DNA of 53,353 nt from an uncultured Prevotellaceae bacterium (GCA_902800435.1 CADCEQ010000014.1:1-53353); one strand, 5' to 3'; numbered from the stretch's first letter, positions 26,099-34,180 are shown. The notes: generated by a model not told the origin, from the letters alone. Made by a program: numbers and translations.

Positions 26099-26130
26099 TT
26101 TGTGGGAATGGAGAAAAAGTGTTACTTTTG
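26099..26130 (+). promoter_or_regulatory. Promoter of the aromatic amino acid operon
   Basis: TTTG at 26099-26102 and TACTTTTG at 26123-26130 are 20 nt apart. The leader peptide ATG is at 26158. Confidence 0.78.
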
Positions 26131-26157
26131 CACCCGAAACTAAAAAAGAGAAGACAA

Positions 26158-26235
26158 ATGTTGAATCACTACGCATACTTTTACGGCTATTACTTTTACT
26201 TTGCAAGTACTTGTGAAGCGGTAAGTCGCGTATAG
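26158..26235 (+). CDS. Tyr/Phe-rich leader peptide
   Basis: A 25-codon frame, MLNHYAYFYGYYFYF and then ASTCEAVSRV. Nine of the eleven residues at positions 5-15 are Tyr or Phe. It lies between the promoter and a terminator hairpin in front of the genes for Phe and Tyr synthesis. This is the layout of ribosome-mediated attenuation: slow translation at Tyr or Phe codons would leave the ribosome stalled and favour the antiterminator. The frame is too short to be found by normal gene callers. Evidence is composition and position. Confidence 0.85.
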   Translation: MLNHYAYFYGYYFYFASTCEAVSRV

Positions 26236-26296
26236 GTTTCAACGAATGAAAAAGATACAAAGTCCCGCTTCACATACCAGTGAAAGCGGGATTTTT
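26212..26296 (+). promoter_or_regulatory. Transcription attenuator with antiterminator and terminator
   Basis: TGTGAAGCGG at 26212-26221, inside the leader frame, is perfectly complementary to CCGCTTCACA at 26265-26274 (antiterminator). The latter is also the left side of a terminator stem, TCCCGCTTCAC at 26263-26273 pairing with GTGAAAGCGGGA at 26280-26291 (one bulged A), followed by TTTTT. The two structures exclude each other, as needed for attenuation. pheA starts 15 nt after the T run. Confidence 0.88.
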
Positions 26297-26310
26297 AATA
26301 CAACAACGAG

Positions 26311-27153
26311 ATGAAGAGAATAGCCATTCAAGGACTGACGGGGTCGTTTCACGACATTGCAGCACACCTCTACTACGAGGGCGAGCAGATACAGCTCATC
26401 TGCTGCTCAACGTTCGAGCAGGTATTTGCTTCCATGAAGCAGGACCCGACGGCCATCGGCATGCTGGCCATCGAGAACACCATTGCCGGCAGTCTGCTGC
26501 ATAACTACGAACTGCTGCGCGACTCGGGTACCACCATCGTCGGCGAACACAAGCTGCACATTACCCACTGCATCTGCTGCTTGCCCGACGACGACTGGAG
26601 CACTATTCAGGAGGTACACTCCCATCCTGTGGCTCTGATGCAGTGCCGCCAGTTTCTGGCCCAGCACCCGCAGCTGAAGAATGTCGAAGCCGAGGATACG
26701 GCAGGTTCGGCGAAGATGATAGCCGAAGGCGGGCACCGGGGCTGGGCAGCCATCTGCCACGCAGAGGCCGCACGGCTCTACGGGCTGAAGGTGCTCGAGG
26801 ACCACATCGAGGACAACAAGCACAACTTCACACGCTTCCTCGTGGTCTCGAACCCCAACAAGGCCGACATGCTGCGCCCGCTGACCGAGGCCAACAAGTC
26901 GAGCATCGTCTTCTCGCTGCCCCACGAGCAGGGCTCGCTGGCACATGTGCTGGCAATCCTGTCGTTCTACCACATCAACCTGACGAAGATACAGTCGCTG
27001 CCCATCATCGGCCGCGAGTGGGAGTACCTCTTCTATGTCGACGTGATGTACGACGACCTGACGCGCTACCGCCAGTCGATAGACGCTATTATTCCACTGA
27101 CCAAGGACTTAAAGATATTAGGAGAATACAAAGATGGCAAACAGACCAATTGA
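26311..27153 (+). CDS. pheA: Prephenate dehydratase
   Basis: Converts prephenate to phenylpyruvate, the Phe branch step. The 280-residue product has a dehydratase domain (IAIQGLTGSFHD, AIENTIAGSLLHNY, HSHPVALMQC, and the catalytic Thr-Arg-Phe in NFTRFLVV) and a C-terminal ACT domain from about residue 197. In the ACT domain the usual GALV and ESRP motifs read GSLAHVL and QSLP, so Phe feedback may differ from the E. coli type. There is no chorismate mutase domain here; it is carried by the DAHP synthase further down. It overlaps the aminotransferase gene by 20 nt. Confidence 0.95.
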   Translation: MKRIAIQGLTGSFHDIAAHLYYEGEQIQLICCSTFEQVFASMKQDPTAIGMLAIENTIAGSLLHNYELLRDSGTTIVGEHKLHITHCICCLPDDDWSTIQEVHSHPVALMQCRQFLAQHPQLKNVEAEDTAGSAKMIAEGGHRGWAAICHAEAARLYGLKVLEDHIEDNKHNFTRFLVVSNPNKADMLRPLTEANKSSIVFSLPHEQGSLAHVLAILSFYHINLTKIQSLPIIGREWEYLFYVDVMYDDLTRYRQSIDAIIPLTKDLKILGEYKDGKQTN

Positions 27154-28321
27154 ACCCGCTGAGCGATTGTCGCTCGTCAGCGAATACTATTTCAGCCGCA
27201 AGCTGAAGGAAGTGGTACAGCTCAATGCCGAGGGCAAGGACATTATCAGTCTGGCCATTGGCAGTCCCGACATGCCGCCCTCGCCGCAGACGATTGAAAA
27301 GTTGTGTGAGGTGGCCCACGACCCAACAGCCCACGGCTACCAGCCCACGATGGGTACGCCCGAGCTGCGCACGGCGATGGCCGGATTCTACAAGCGCTGG
27401 TACGACGTCGACCTCGACCCTAAGACCGAGGTCCTGCCGCTCATCGGCTCGAAGGAGGGCATCCTCCACGTCACGCTGGCCTTTGTCAATCCCGGCGACG
27501 AGGTGCTGGTGCCTAATCCCGGCTATCCCACTTACACGTCGCTCTCGAAGATTCTCGGTGCGAAGATCGTGAACTACAACCTGCGCGAGGACAACGGCTG
27601 GCAGCCCGACTTCGACGAACTGGAGCTGATGGACCTCTCGCGTGTGAAACTGATGTGGACCAACTATCCCAACATGCCGACAGGTGGCCGCGCCCGCCGC
27701 GAGACCTACGAGCGTTTGGTGAGCTTCGCACGTGAGCACGGTATCGTCGTGGTCAACGACAATCCCTACTCGTTCATCCTCAGCGAGGAGCACCTGAGCA
27801 TCCTCCAGGTACCTGGTGCCAAGGACTGCTGCATCGAGTTCAACTCGATGTCGAAGAGCCACAACATGCCCGGCTGGCGTGTCGGTCTCTGTGCCTCGAA
27901 TGCCCAGTTCATCCAGTGGATTCTGAAAGTGCAGTCGAACATCGAGAGCGGCACCTTCCGCGGCATACAGCTTGCCGCTGCCGAGGCTTACCGCAACAGC
28001 GACGAGTGGCATCGTGAGTTCAACATCGAGACTTACGCCCGCCGCCGCCAGTATGCCGAGCAGATTATGGACGTGCTGGGCTGCAAATACGACCCGCAGC
28101 AGGTGGGCATGTTCCTTTGGGGCCGCATCCCTGACAGCATCCAAAACGTCGAGGACCTGACGGAGCGCGTGCTCCACAAGGCCCGTGTCTTCATCACCCC
28201 CGGCTTCATCTTCGGCTCCAACGGCGAACGCTACATCCGCATCTCGCTGTGTGCCAAGGAAGAGAAGATACAAGAAGCATTAGAACGGATAAAGAAGACC
28301 CTCCCCCCGCCCTCCCTGTGA
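27134..28321 (+). CDS. Class I aminotransferase of the aromatic operon
   Basis: A 395-residue PLP enzyme of fold type I, with SLAIGSPDMPPSPQ, GYQPTMGTPELR, PNPGYPTYTSL, and the PLP lysine in SMSKSHNMPGWRVG. From its place between pheA and the DAHP synthase-mutase gene it probably makes Phe and Tyr from their 2-oxo acids, or arogenate. The last codons (LPPPSL and TGA) come from the left end of the repeat element that starts at 28297, so the native C-terminus has been replaced by element sequence. Confidence 0.88.
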   Translation: MANRPIEPAERLSLVSEYYFSRKLKEVVQLNAEGKDIISLAIGSPDMPPSPQTIEKLCEVAHDPTAHGYQPTMGTPELRTAMAGFYKRWYDVDLDPKTEVLPLIGSKEGILHVTLAFVNPGDEVLVPNPGYPTYTSLSKILGAKIVNYNLREDNGWQPDFDELELMDLSRVKLMWTNYPNMPTGGRARRETYERLVSFAREHGIVVVNDNPYSFILSEEHLSILQVPGAKDCCIEFNSMSKSHNMPGWRVGLCASNAQFIQWILKVQSNIESGTFRGIQLAAAEAYRNSDEWHREFNIETYARRRQYAEQIMDVLGCKYDPQQVGMFLWGRIPDSIQNVEDLTERVLHKARVFITPGFIFGSNGERYIRISLCAKEEKIQEALERIKKTLPPPSL

Positions 28322-28437
28322 GGGAGGGAGTGGTTACTTCTTACGGCAGAAAAATCATAAATTAAAATAATACAGTAGAATACTCCCCGACAAACATTCT
28401 ACTCCCCTCCATATAGGGAGGGGCCGGGGGGAGGGTC
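28297..28437. repeat. MITE-like element, copy A (141 bp)
   Basis: Ends are inverted repeats: GACCCTCCCCCCGCCC on the left and, inverted, GGGGCCGGGGGGAGGGTC on the right. Inside are CCCTCCCTGTGAGGGAGGG near 28310, and AGTAGAATA with ATTCTACT near 28375-28412, which would form further hairpins. It supplies the stop codon of the upstream aminotransferase and ends 3 nt before the next ATG. It has no coding capacity. Copy B lies at 29508 and a truncated relative at 52452. Confidence 0.85.
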
Positions 28438-28440
28438 CTT

Positions 28441-29505
28441 ATGGAATTAGATTTACAGCCATTGAATTTACCGAGTGACAACGAACGCCCCTTCGTGATT
28501 GCTGGGCCATGCAGTGCCGAGACCGAGGAGCAAGTGATGGAAACCGCACGTGAGCTGGCCATGAAGGGCTGCCACAACTTCCGCGCCGGTGTGTGGAAGC
28601 CGCGCACCAAGCCCGGTGGCTTCGAAGGCCACGGAGAGCCCGCCCTGGTGTGGCTCAAGCAGGTGAAGGACGAGACGAAGATGCTCGTCGCTACCGAGGT
28701 GGCCACGCCCGAGCACGTGGAGCTGGCCCTGAAGTACGACATCGATATCCTCTGGGTGGGCGCCCGCACGTCGGCCAACCCCTTTGCCATGCAGGCTCTG
28801 GCCGACGCACTGAAGGGCGTCGACGTGCCCGTCTTCGTGAAGAACCCCGTCAACCCCGATATCGAGCTGTGGATTGGTGCCCTTGAGCGCATCAACCAGG
28901 CCGGCGTCAAGCGGATGGCAGCCATCCACCGCGGTTTCTCCAGCTACGAGCAGAAAATCTACCGCAATGCCCCGATGTGGCAGATTCCCATCGAGCTGCA
29001 CCGCCGCATACCCGAACTGCCCATCATCAGCGATCCCAGCCACATAGGTGGCCGTCGCGAGCTGATTGCCCCGCTCTGCCAGCAGGCTATGGACCTGGGC
29101 TTCGACGGTCTCATCGTCGAGAGCCACTGCGACCCCGACAAGGCGTGGAGCGATGCCAAGCAGCAGGTGACGCCCGAGGTGCTCGACTACATCCTCTCGC
29201 TGCTCATCATCCGCGACGAGCACACCACCACCGAGGGACTGACCAGTCTGCGCAAGCAGATTGACGAGCTCGACAATCAGATTATGGACATCCTGGCCAA
29301 GCGTATGCGTGTCTGCCGCGAGATCGGCCACTACAAGAAGGAGCACAACATGACCGTGCTGCAGGCCTCGCGCTACAACGAGATCCTGTCGAAGCGCGGT
29401 GTGCAGGGCTCGCTCTGCGGCATGGGCCCCGACTTCGTCGCCAAGGTCTTCGAGAGCATCCACGAGGAGAGTGTGCGTCAGCAGATAGAGATTATCAACA
29501 AATAA
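28441..29505 (+). CDS. DAHP synthase - chorismate mutase
   Basis: A 354-residue bifunctional enzyme. Residues 1-260 form a DAHP synthase related to the KDO8P synthase type (PFVIAGPCSAE, FRAGVWKPRTKPGGFEG, WVGARTSANPFAMQ, IHRGFS, SDPSHIGGRR) for the first shikimate step. Residues about 268-354 are an AroQ chorismate mutase (LRKQIDELDNQIMDILAKRM, REIGHYKKEHN). Joining the first enzyme and the branch mutase, within a cluster with pheA and tyrA, is usual for Bacteroidetes. The gene is flanked on both sides by copies of the same repeat element. Confidence 0.94.
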   Translation: MELDLQPLNLPSDNERPFVIAGPCSAETEEQVMETARELAMKGCHNFRAGVWKPRTKPGGFEGHGEPALVWLKQVKDETKMLVATEVATPEHVELALKYDIDILWVGARTSANPFAMQALADALKGVDVPVFVKNPVNPDIELWIGALERINQAGVKRMAAIHRGFSSYEQKIYRNAPMWQIPIELHRRIPELPIISDPSHIGGRRELIAPLCQQAMDLGFDGLIVESHCDPDKAWSDAKQQVTPEVLDYILSLLIIRDEHTTTEGLTSLRKQIDELDNQIMDILAKRMRVCREIGHYKKEHNMTVLQASRYNEILSKRGVQGSLCGMGPDFVAKVFESIHEESVRQQIEIINK

Positions 29506-29507
29506 AT

Positions 29508-29632
29508 GACCCACCCCCGGCCCCTCCCTGTGAGGGAGGGGAGTGGTCACCTCTTAAACGTATAATTAGCAAGTAGAATACCCCCGACAAACATTCTACT
29601 CCCCTCCCTGAGGGAGGGGGCGGGGGAGAGTC
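29508..29632. repeat. MITE-like element, copy B (125 bp)
   Basis: Same build as copy A: GACCCACCCCCGGCCCC at the left, GGGGGCGGGGGAGAGTC at the right, CCCTCCCTGTGAGGGAGGG near 29522, and an AGTAGAATA / ATTCTACT pair with 'cgacaaac' between them. It starts 2 nt after the DAHP synthase stop and ends 6 nt before the tyrA ATG. The middle 30 nt differ from copy A, while the hairpin parts agree. Confidence 0.85.
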
Positions 29633-29638
29633 TTCTTT

Positions 29639-30439
29639 ATGAAAATATTAGTCATGGGCGCAGGCAAGATGGGAAGCTTCTTCATCGACCTGCTGAGTTT
29701 CGACCACGAGGTCGCCGTCTTCGAGCGCGACCCGAAGCGCATGCGGTTCACCTACAACTGCCAGCGCTTCACCACCTACGAGGAGATTGAGGCGTTCAGC
29801 CCCGAACTGCTCATCAACGCCGTCACGCTGAAGTACACCATTCCTGTGTTCAAGGAGGTGATTCCCCACCTGCCGAAGGAGTGCATCATAAGCGACATCG
29901 CTTCGGTGAAGACCGACCTGAAGGAGTTCTACGAGCAGGCGGGCATGCGCTACGTCTCCACTCACCCGATGTTCGGTCCCACCTTCGCCAATCTGCAGCA
30001 ACTCTCCGAGGAGAATGCCATCATCATCAGCGAGGGCGACTACATGGGCCGCATCTTCTTCAAGGACCTCTACCAGCGGCTGGGCCTGAACATCTACGAG
30101 TACACCTTCGAGGAGCACGACCGCACGGTGGCTTACTCGCTGTCTATTCCCTTCGTCTCGACCTTCGTCTTTGCCGCCGTCATGAAGCATCAGGACGCGC
30201 CGGGAACGACCTTCAAGCGCCACATGAAGATTGCCAAGGGCGTGCTCAACGAGGACGACTACCTGCTCCAGGAAATCCTGTTCAACCCCTACACCCACGA
30301 CCAGGTAGCGCAGATTCGCACCGAGCTGAAGGAACTTCTCGAGATTATCGACAACAAGGATGCCGACGGCATGAAGGGATATCTCACGAAGATTCGCAAC
30401 AACGTCAAGCGCGACATTGAAATAAAATTGAAGAATTAA
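29639..30439 (+). CDS. tyrA: Prephenate dehydrogenase
   Basis: Oxidises prephenate to 4-hydroxyphenylpyruvate, the Tyr branch step. The 266-residue product has the nucleotide-binding loop VMGAGKMGSFF, a following acidic residue (VFERD, NAD preference), SDIASVKTDLK, THPMFGPTF with the conserved His, and a helical C-terminal dimer domain. No ACT domain is present. It is the last gene of the operon. The tail (EIKLKN) runs into a word repeat that forms a long inverted repeat with the sequence before the next gene. Confidence 0.93.
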   Translation: MKILVMGAGKMGSFFIDLLSFDHEVAVFERDPKRMRFTYNCQRFTTYEEIEAFSPELLINAVTLKYTIPVFKEVIPHLPKECIISDIASVKTDLKEFYEQAGMRYVSTHPMFGPTFANLQQLSEENAIIISEGDYMGRIFFKDLYQRLGLNIYEYTFEEHDRTVAYSLSIPFVSTFVFAAVMKHQDAPGTTFKRHMKIAKGVLNEDDYLLQEILFNPYTHDQVAQIRTELKELLEIIDNKDADGMKGYLTKIRNNVKRDIEIKLKN

Positions 30440-30507
30440 AAGATTGAAAGATTGAAATAAAGCGTCCTATGAACTTCAATTCTTCAATTCTTTAATCTTT
30501 CAATTCT
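30427..30507. repeat. Inverted pair of ATTGAAAG-type words
   Basis: Left arm 30427-30458 is ATTGAAGA, ATTAAAAG, ATTGAAAG, ATTGAAAT; right arm 30473-30507 is the inverse (ACTTCAATTCTTCAATTC and on). The 14-nt loop is 'aaagcgtcctatga' or close to it. The right arm ends directly at the ATG of the transporter gene. The same word is used at the vorB/vorA junction near 41460. Confidence 0.85.
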
Positions 30508-31392
30508 ATGAGATACCATTTTGTGGCCTTCATAGTGGTGGCCATCTGGGGCAGCACCTTTGTGTTTACGAAGATGCTGCTCCAGAGCGGGCTGTCGCCG
30601 GCGCAGATTTTCACACTGCGCTTCATCATCGCCTATACGTTGCTGCTGGGCTACGAACTCTGCACTTCCCGTTTTTCACTTTTCTCTTCTACTTGGCGTG
30701 ACGAGCTGCTGATGGTGGGGCTCGGCCTGACTGGCGGCTCGCTCTATTTCCTGACCGAGAACGCCGCCATGCTCTTCACCACGGCCACCAACACATCGCT
30801 CATCGTCTGTTCCTGTCCGCTCTTCGCGATGTTCTTTTTTGCCTTGTTCTATCGGCATAGCGAGCCTATCAGTCGCATGCAGGCAGCAGGCTCCTTGATA
30901 GCCTGCTTAGGCATGGCCGTCGTCGTGCTCAACGGTCATTTCGTGCTCCACCTCTCGCCCCTCGGCGATCTGCTGGCTTTCGGCGCCTGCCTCTGCTGGG
31001 CCGTCTACTCGCTGCTGATGAAATCGGCTGCCAATAAGTATTCCACCACCTTCATCACCCGCAAGGTGTTCATCTACGGTCTCGTCACCATCATTCCTTA
31101 TTATATTTGTTTCCCTGACGAGGCCAGCCCTTCCATTTTCCAGTTCTTTAATTATTCCATTCTCCTCAACCTGCTCTTCCTGGGCGTTGTCGCCTCCATG
31201 CTCTGCTTCCTCCTCTGGAACTGGGTCATCGGCAAGCTCGGTGCCGTCGTCGCCACCAACTGGGTCTACTTCAACCCCATCACCACCATCCTCTTCGCCT
31301 GGTGGCTGCTTAATGAGCAGATTACCGTCTGGTTTCTCCTCGGTTCCGCCTTGATACTTTTAGGCATGTATTTGGCCGACCGGAAAAAATAG
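30508..31392 (+). CDS. EamA/DMT-family transporter
   Basis: A 294-residue inner membrane protein with ten hydrophobic segments in two EamA repeats (FVAIWGSTFVFTKMLL-like start, and a second repeat from GDLLAFGACLCWAVYSLLMK). Substrate unknown; members export amino acids or metabolites. Two loops look as if they had taken in word repeats: CTSRFSLFSSTW (codons rich in TTTTCACTTTTC) and PSIFQFFNYSILLN (TTCCAGTTCTTTAATTATTC). The second resembles the repeat arm lying right before the gene. Confidence 0.88.
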   Translation: MRYHFVAFIVVAIWGSTFVFTKMLLQSGLSPAQIFTLRFIIAYTLLLGYELCTSRFSLFSSTWRDELLMVGLGLTGGSLYFLTENAAMLFTTATNTSLIVCSCPLFAMFFFALFYRHSEPISRMQAAGSLIACLGMAVVVLNGHFVLHLSPLGDLLAFGACLCWAVYSLLMKSAANKYSTTFITRKVFIYGLVTIIPYYICFPDEASPSIFQFFNYSILLNLLFLGVVASMLCFLLWNWVIGKLGAVVATNWVYFNPITTILFAWWLLNEQITVWFLLGSALILLGMYLADRKK

Positions 31393-31400
31393 CGGAGAAA

Positions 31401-31593
31401 CCAACATCCAACATCCAACATTTTACTATTTTATCGCAGATAGCAGCAAATGGGTAAATTATATATATATAATTTAAACTTCTGTCCTTCCAACTTGAAA
31501 ACACAAAAACGTTAGATGTTGGATGTTGGATGTAATTGGATGTAAAATGTAAAATGAAATTGTTGGATGTTGGATGTTGGATTCTCCGGGAAG
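31401..31593. repeat. Inverted pair of CATCCAA words around an AT palindrome
   Basis: Left arm 31401-31423 (CCAACATCCAACATCCAACA). Right arm 31511-31593 repeats GATGTTGG many times in the opposite sense. The centre has the perfect 22-bp palindrome TAAATT, ATATATATAT, AATTTA at 31455-31476. No reading frame of note. Confidence 0.88.
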
Positions 31594-31616
31594 CCGTCAG
31601 TCCCTCTTTGAGCAGG

Positions 31617-31686
31617 AAAAGGCGCCGGGAGTTTGGTTCTGTTAAACGCGGCGTTTGCTCGGAGTAAACGCGGCGTTTACTGCCGG
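31617..31686. repeat. GC-core palindrome array, 22-nt period
   Basis: AAAAGGCGCCGGG at 31617 (AAAAGGCGCCGG also occurs at 3798), then TAAACGCGGCGTTTGCT at 31643 and TAAACGCGGCGTTTACT at 31665, 22 nt apart. Each AAACGCGGCGTTT core is an inverted repeat of six bases. Bases 31687-31754 hold nothing recognised. Confidence 0.85.
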
Positions 31687-31754
31687 TAGATTGTGAGGGT
31701 AGAGGGCGCAAAGGGTAAGGTTTCGGCATTTTTTTGGAAATTCTTTGTGATTTA

Positions 31755-31786
31755 TTTGCAATCTTCCCAAATAATTGCTACCTTTG
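31755..31786 (+). promoter_or_regulatory. Promoter of the GlsB-like gene
   Basis: TTTG at 31755-31758 and TACCTTTG at 31779-31786 with a 20-nt spacer; ATG 41 nt downstream. Confidence 0.78.
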
Positions 31787-31827
31787 CGGTCAAGTCTAGT
31801 ATTAACTAATTCATAACAAGAGAAACT

Positions 31828-32067
31828 ATGGGTATCATTATTTCGCTCCTTCTTGGATGTTTGGCTGGCTTCTGTGCTGGCAAGTTAATGAAAGGTGGTG
31901 GCTTCGGCATCATCATGAATATTGTGCTTGGTCTGCTGGGCGGTGCCGTCGGCGGCTGGCTTTTACCGTTGCTCGGTGTGGAGTGGGGCGGTCTTCTGGG
32001 ACAGCTTGCCACAGCCATCATCGGTGCTGTCATCATTCTCTGGGTTGCATCATTCTTCAAAAAATAA
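31828..32067 (+). CDS. GlsB/YeaQ/YmgE-family membrane protein
   Basis: A 79-residue inner membrane protein with three hydrophobic segments and the family's Gly-rich motifs: LLGCLAGFCAGKLMKGGGFG, LGLLGGAVGGWLL and LATAIIGAVIILWV. Members are stress-linked proteins once called transglycosylase-associated; biochemical role unknown. The TerB/DnaJ gene follows after 9 nt and is probably co-transcribed. Confidence 0.9.
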   Translation: MGIIISLLLGCLAGFCAGKLMKGGGFGIIMNIVLGLLGGAVGGWLLPLLGVEWGGLLGQLATAIIGAVIILWVASFFKK

Positions 32068-32076
32068 GCTGAGAGA

Positions 32077-32901
32077 TTGGCAGTAGGTAAGTGGATAGGT
32101 GGATTCCTGGGATGGATGGCCGGAGGCCCGTTGGGCGCGCTGGCCGGCTATCTGCTGGGATCGCTGTTCGACTCGGCCTTTAGCTTATCCGGCACGCTTG
32201 GCAACTCCGGGCAGTACGGCTCCGGGCGCGACAGCGACTTCCGGGCTTACGAAGAGATGTACCGGCAGGCCTACCAGCGGCAGCAGGCACAGGGCAACCG
32301 CAACAGTTTCCTGTTCGCCCTGTTGGTGCTGGCGTCGTACATCATCAAGGCCGACGGCAAGGCCATGCACTCGGAGATGGAGATGGTGCGGCAGATGCTG
32401 CGCCAGAACTTCGGTCCCGATGCCGTCGGTCAGGGCAATGAGATACTGACCAAGCTCTTCGACGAGCAGAAGCGACAGGGCTGGAACGGTTTCAAGCAGA
32501 CCGTCCGCGACTGCTGCGGGCAGATAAACCGCAATATGGACTACTCGCAGCGCCTGCAGCTGCTGAACTTCCTCGTGATGGTGGCCCAGGCCGACGGCTC
32601 GGTGCCCGATAGCGAGATTTACGCGCTGAAGGAGTGTGCCCAGTGGCTTGGCATGTCGCCGACGGAGGTCGACTCGATGCTCCACCTTGAAGGCAACACC
32701 CTTGAGGATGCCTACAAGGTGCTCGGCGTCAGTCCTAACGCTACGGATGCTGAGGTGAAAAAGGCCTACCGCAAGCTTGCCCTCGAGCACCATCCCGACA
32801 AGGTGGCCGCCCTCGGCGAGGACGTGCGCCGTGCCGCCGAGAAGAAGTTCCAGGAAATCAACGCCGCCAAGGAGCGCATCTGGAAAGCCCGCGGGCTGTA
32901 A
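32077..32901 (+). CDS. TerB- and J-domain protein (DjlA-like)
   Basis: A 274-residue protein. The first 40 residues are Gly-rich and hydrophobic ([26 protein letters not shown]) and may insert in the membrane. A TerB-like helical domain spans about 75-195 ([32 protein letters not shown]). The C-terminus (about 207-274) is a J domain with HPD in LEHHPDKVA, which would stimulate DnaK. This order is that of DjlA co-chaperones. The start is a TTG at 32077; no ATG in frame gives a full domain. Confidence 0.85.
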   Translation: MAVGKWIGGFLGWMAGGPLGALAGYLLGSLFDSAFSLSGTLGNSGQYGSGRDSDFRAYEEMYRQAYQRQQAQGNRNSFLFALLVLASYIIKADGKAMHSEMEMVRQMLRQNFGPDAVGQGNEILTKLFDEQKRQGWNGFKQTVRDCCGQINRNMDYSQRLQLLNFLVMVAQADGSVPDSEIYALKECAQWLGMSPTEVDSMLHLEGNTLEDAYKVLGVSPNATDAEVKKAYRKLALEHHPDKVAALGEDVRRAAEKKFQEINAAKERIWKARGL

Positions 32902-32925
32902 GGCTGGTATTGGCGCAGAATGATC

Positions 32926-34143
32926 CTACTCGTTGTCGGCAGCCAAGGGACCGGTCTTGGTAAAGAGATTGAGGTCAATACAGCTGCCCATCGTCTCGTA
33001 GCCTTTCGCATTCAGGTGTAGCCAGTCGTTCTCGAAGAGGAACTGCTGCTGCATGGCAATGGTTTCCTGTGGATTGCGCACGGCCTGGTCGAAGTCGATG
33101 GTGCCGTCGAGCATCTTTGTGGTGCGAATCCATTGGTTGATGGTGCTGCGGCCTTTCTCGTGGTCTTCGGTGTAGTAATTGTTACCCTTGAAAGGCGTGA
33201 TGGTGGCCCCGATGACGCGGATGCCCTTCTGGTGGGCCTCGCGTATAATCCGCTTGTAGACGTCAATGATGCGATTGGCCGTCTGCTCGCCGTTGCGAGT
33301 GTAGCCTAAGTCGTTGACAGCCTCGAAGAGTATAATCCACTTGACGCCCTCCTGACTGAAGAGGTCGCGCTGATAGCGGTTGACGGCAGCAGGGCCGAGG
33401 CCGCCGCCGAGCACGCAGTTGCCGCCGATGCCCATGTTGAGCACGCCAATCCGGCGCGTGGCCTTGTTGGCCAGCAGGCGGCGTGAGAGCACATCGGCCC
33501 AGCGGTTTTGCTGATTAGTGGTCGAGCCGCGCCCGTCAGTAATAGAGTTGCCGAGAATCGCTATGGCTCCAGCCTTCTTGGGTGCCTCCACTTCGAGTGC
33601 AAGGATGTTGTACCAGTGGTCGGTTTTCGTGGCCTTGCTGAAGTCGGTGGTGTTGCCTGCTTCCAGGTAGGAAGTGGTCCGTGAACCGGGATGCCCGCTG
33701 ACGCTGGTCGATGAGGCTGAGCCGTAGTGAATGGTGATAGCCACGTTTTCACGGTCCTTGATCTTGAACTTGACGGGGTCGGACACCACCTTTCCGCCGG
33801 CAGGGATGGTTACCGACGTCTGGCCGTCGAAGGTCAGGCTGACGGTCGATGCCTCGTCAATCTCGCTGCTGCTGCCCGCCGTCTTGGCAATCGCCAACTC
33901 AATGGCCTTGATTTCGGTGGCATTCTGGCTGAATTCGTTGGTCAGCTTCAGCCGCACCATCTTTCCACCCATCGATACCTGCACAATCTGGCGCAGCGAA
34001 TTGTTTTCCAAGCCCGGCGAGGGCGGATTGTTGTGTCTTTCCACGAGTTGCGGAGCCGTGCCCCACGTGCCTACCCAGTGGCCTTTGGCCAGGAGGGATC
34101 CTGCTGTCAGCAGACAGACAATGATAAAAGATATTCTCTTCAT
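32926..34143 (-). CDS. Secreted SGNH/GDSL esterase
   Basis: A 405-residue protein with a signal peptide (MKRISFIIVCLLTAGSLLA). After a beta-rich region (WVGTWGTAPQLVE, VRLKLTNEFSQ) comes the SGNH hydrolase domain: block I IAILGNSITDGRGS with the nucleophile Ser, the Gly in NMGIGGNCVLGGG, the Asn in FEAVNDLGY, and the C-terminal Asp-x-x-His in NDWLHLNAKGY. It resembles GDSL esterases that deacylate plant or host glycans. ATG 34143 lies after a -7 box and begins the signal peptide; the longer frame to 34293 does not. Confidence 0.9.
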   Translation of the reverse strand: MKRISFIIVCLLTAGSLLAKGHWVGTWGTAPQLVERHNNPPSPGLENNSLRQIVQVSMGGKMVRLKLTNEFSQNATEIKAIELAIAKTAGSSSEIDEASTVSLTFDGQTSVTIPAGGKVVSDPVKFKIKDRENVAITIHYGSASSTSVSGHPGSRTTSYLEAGNTTDFSKATKTDHWYNILALEVEAPKKAGAIAILGNSITDGRGSTTNQQNRWADVLSRRLLANKATRRIGVLNMGIGGNCVLGGGLGPAAVNRYQRDLFSQEGVKWIILFEAVNDLGYTRNGEQTANRIIDVYKRIIREAHQKGIRVIGATITPFKGNNYYTEDHEKGRSTINQWIRTTKMLDGTIDFDQAVRNPQETIAMQQQFLFENDWLHLNAKGYETMGSCIDLNLFTKTGPLAADNE

Positions 34144-34180
34144 TTTGCCGTTTGTTAGTCTAAATGGTCTAAATCTGCGG

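Noticed and set aside
27089..28273. A 394-codon minus-strand frame opposite the aminotransferase gene
   Set aside because: Antisense shadow with biased composition; the plus strand carries the PLP-lysine motif.
28362..28925. Minus-strand frame starting in the repeat element
   Set aside because: Shadow of the DAHP synthase gene; the element itself has no coding capacity.
31806..32060. Minus-strand frame opposite the GlsB-like gene
   Set aside because: The plus strand encodes a recognisable three-helix membrane protein with its own promoter.
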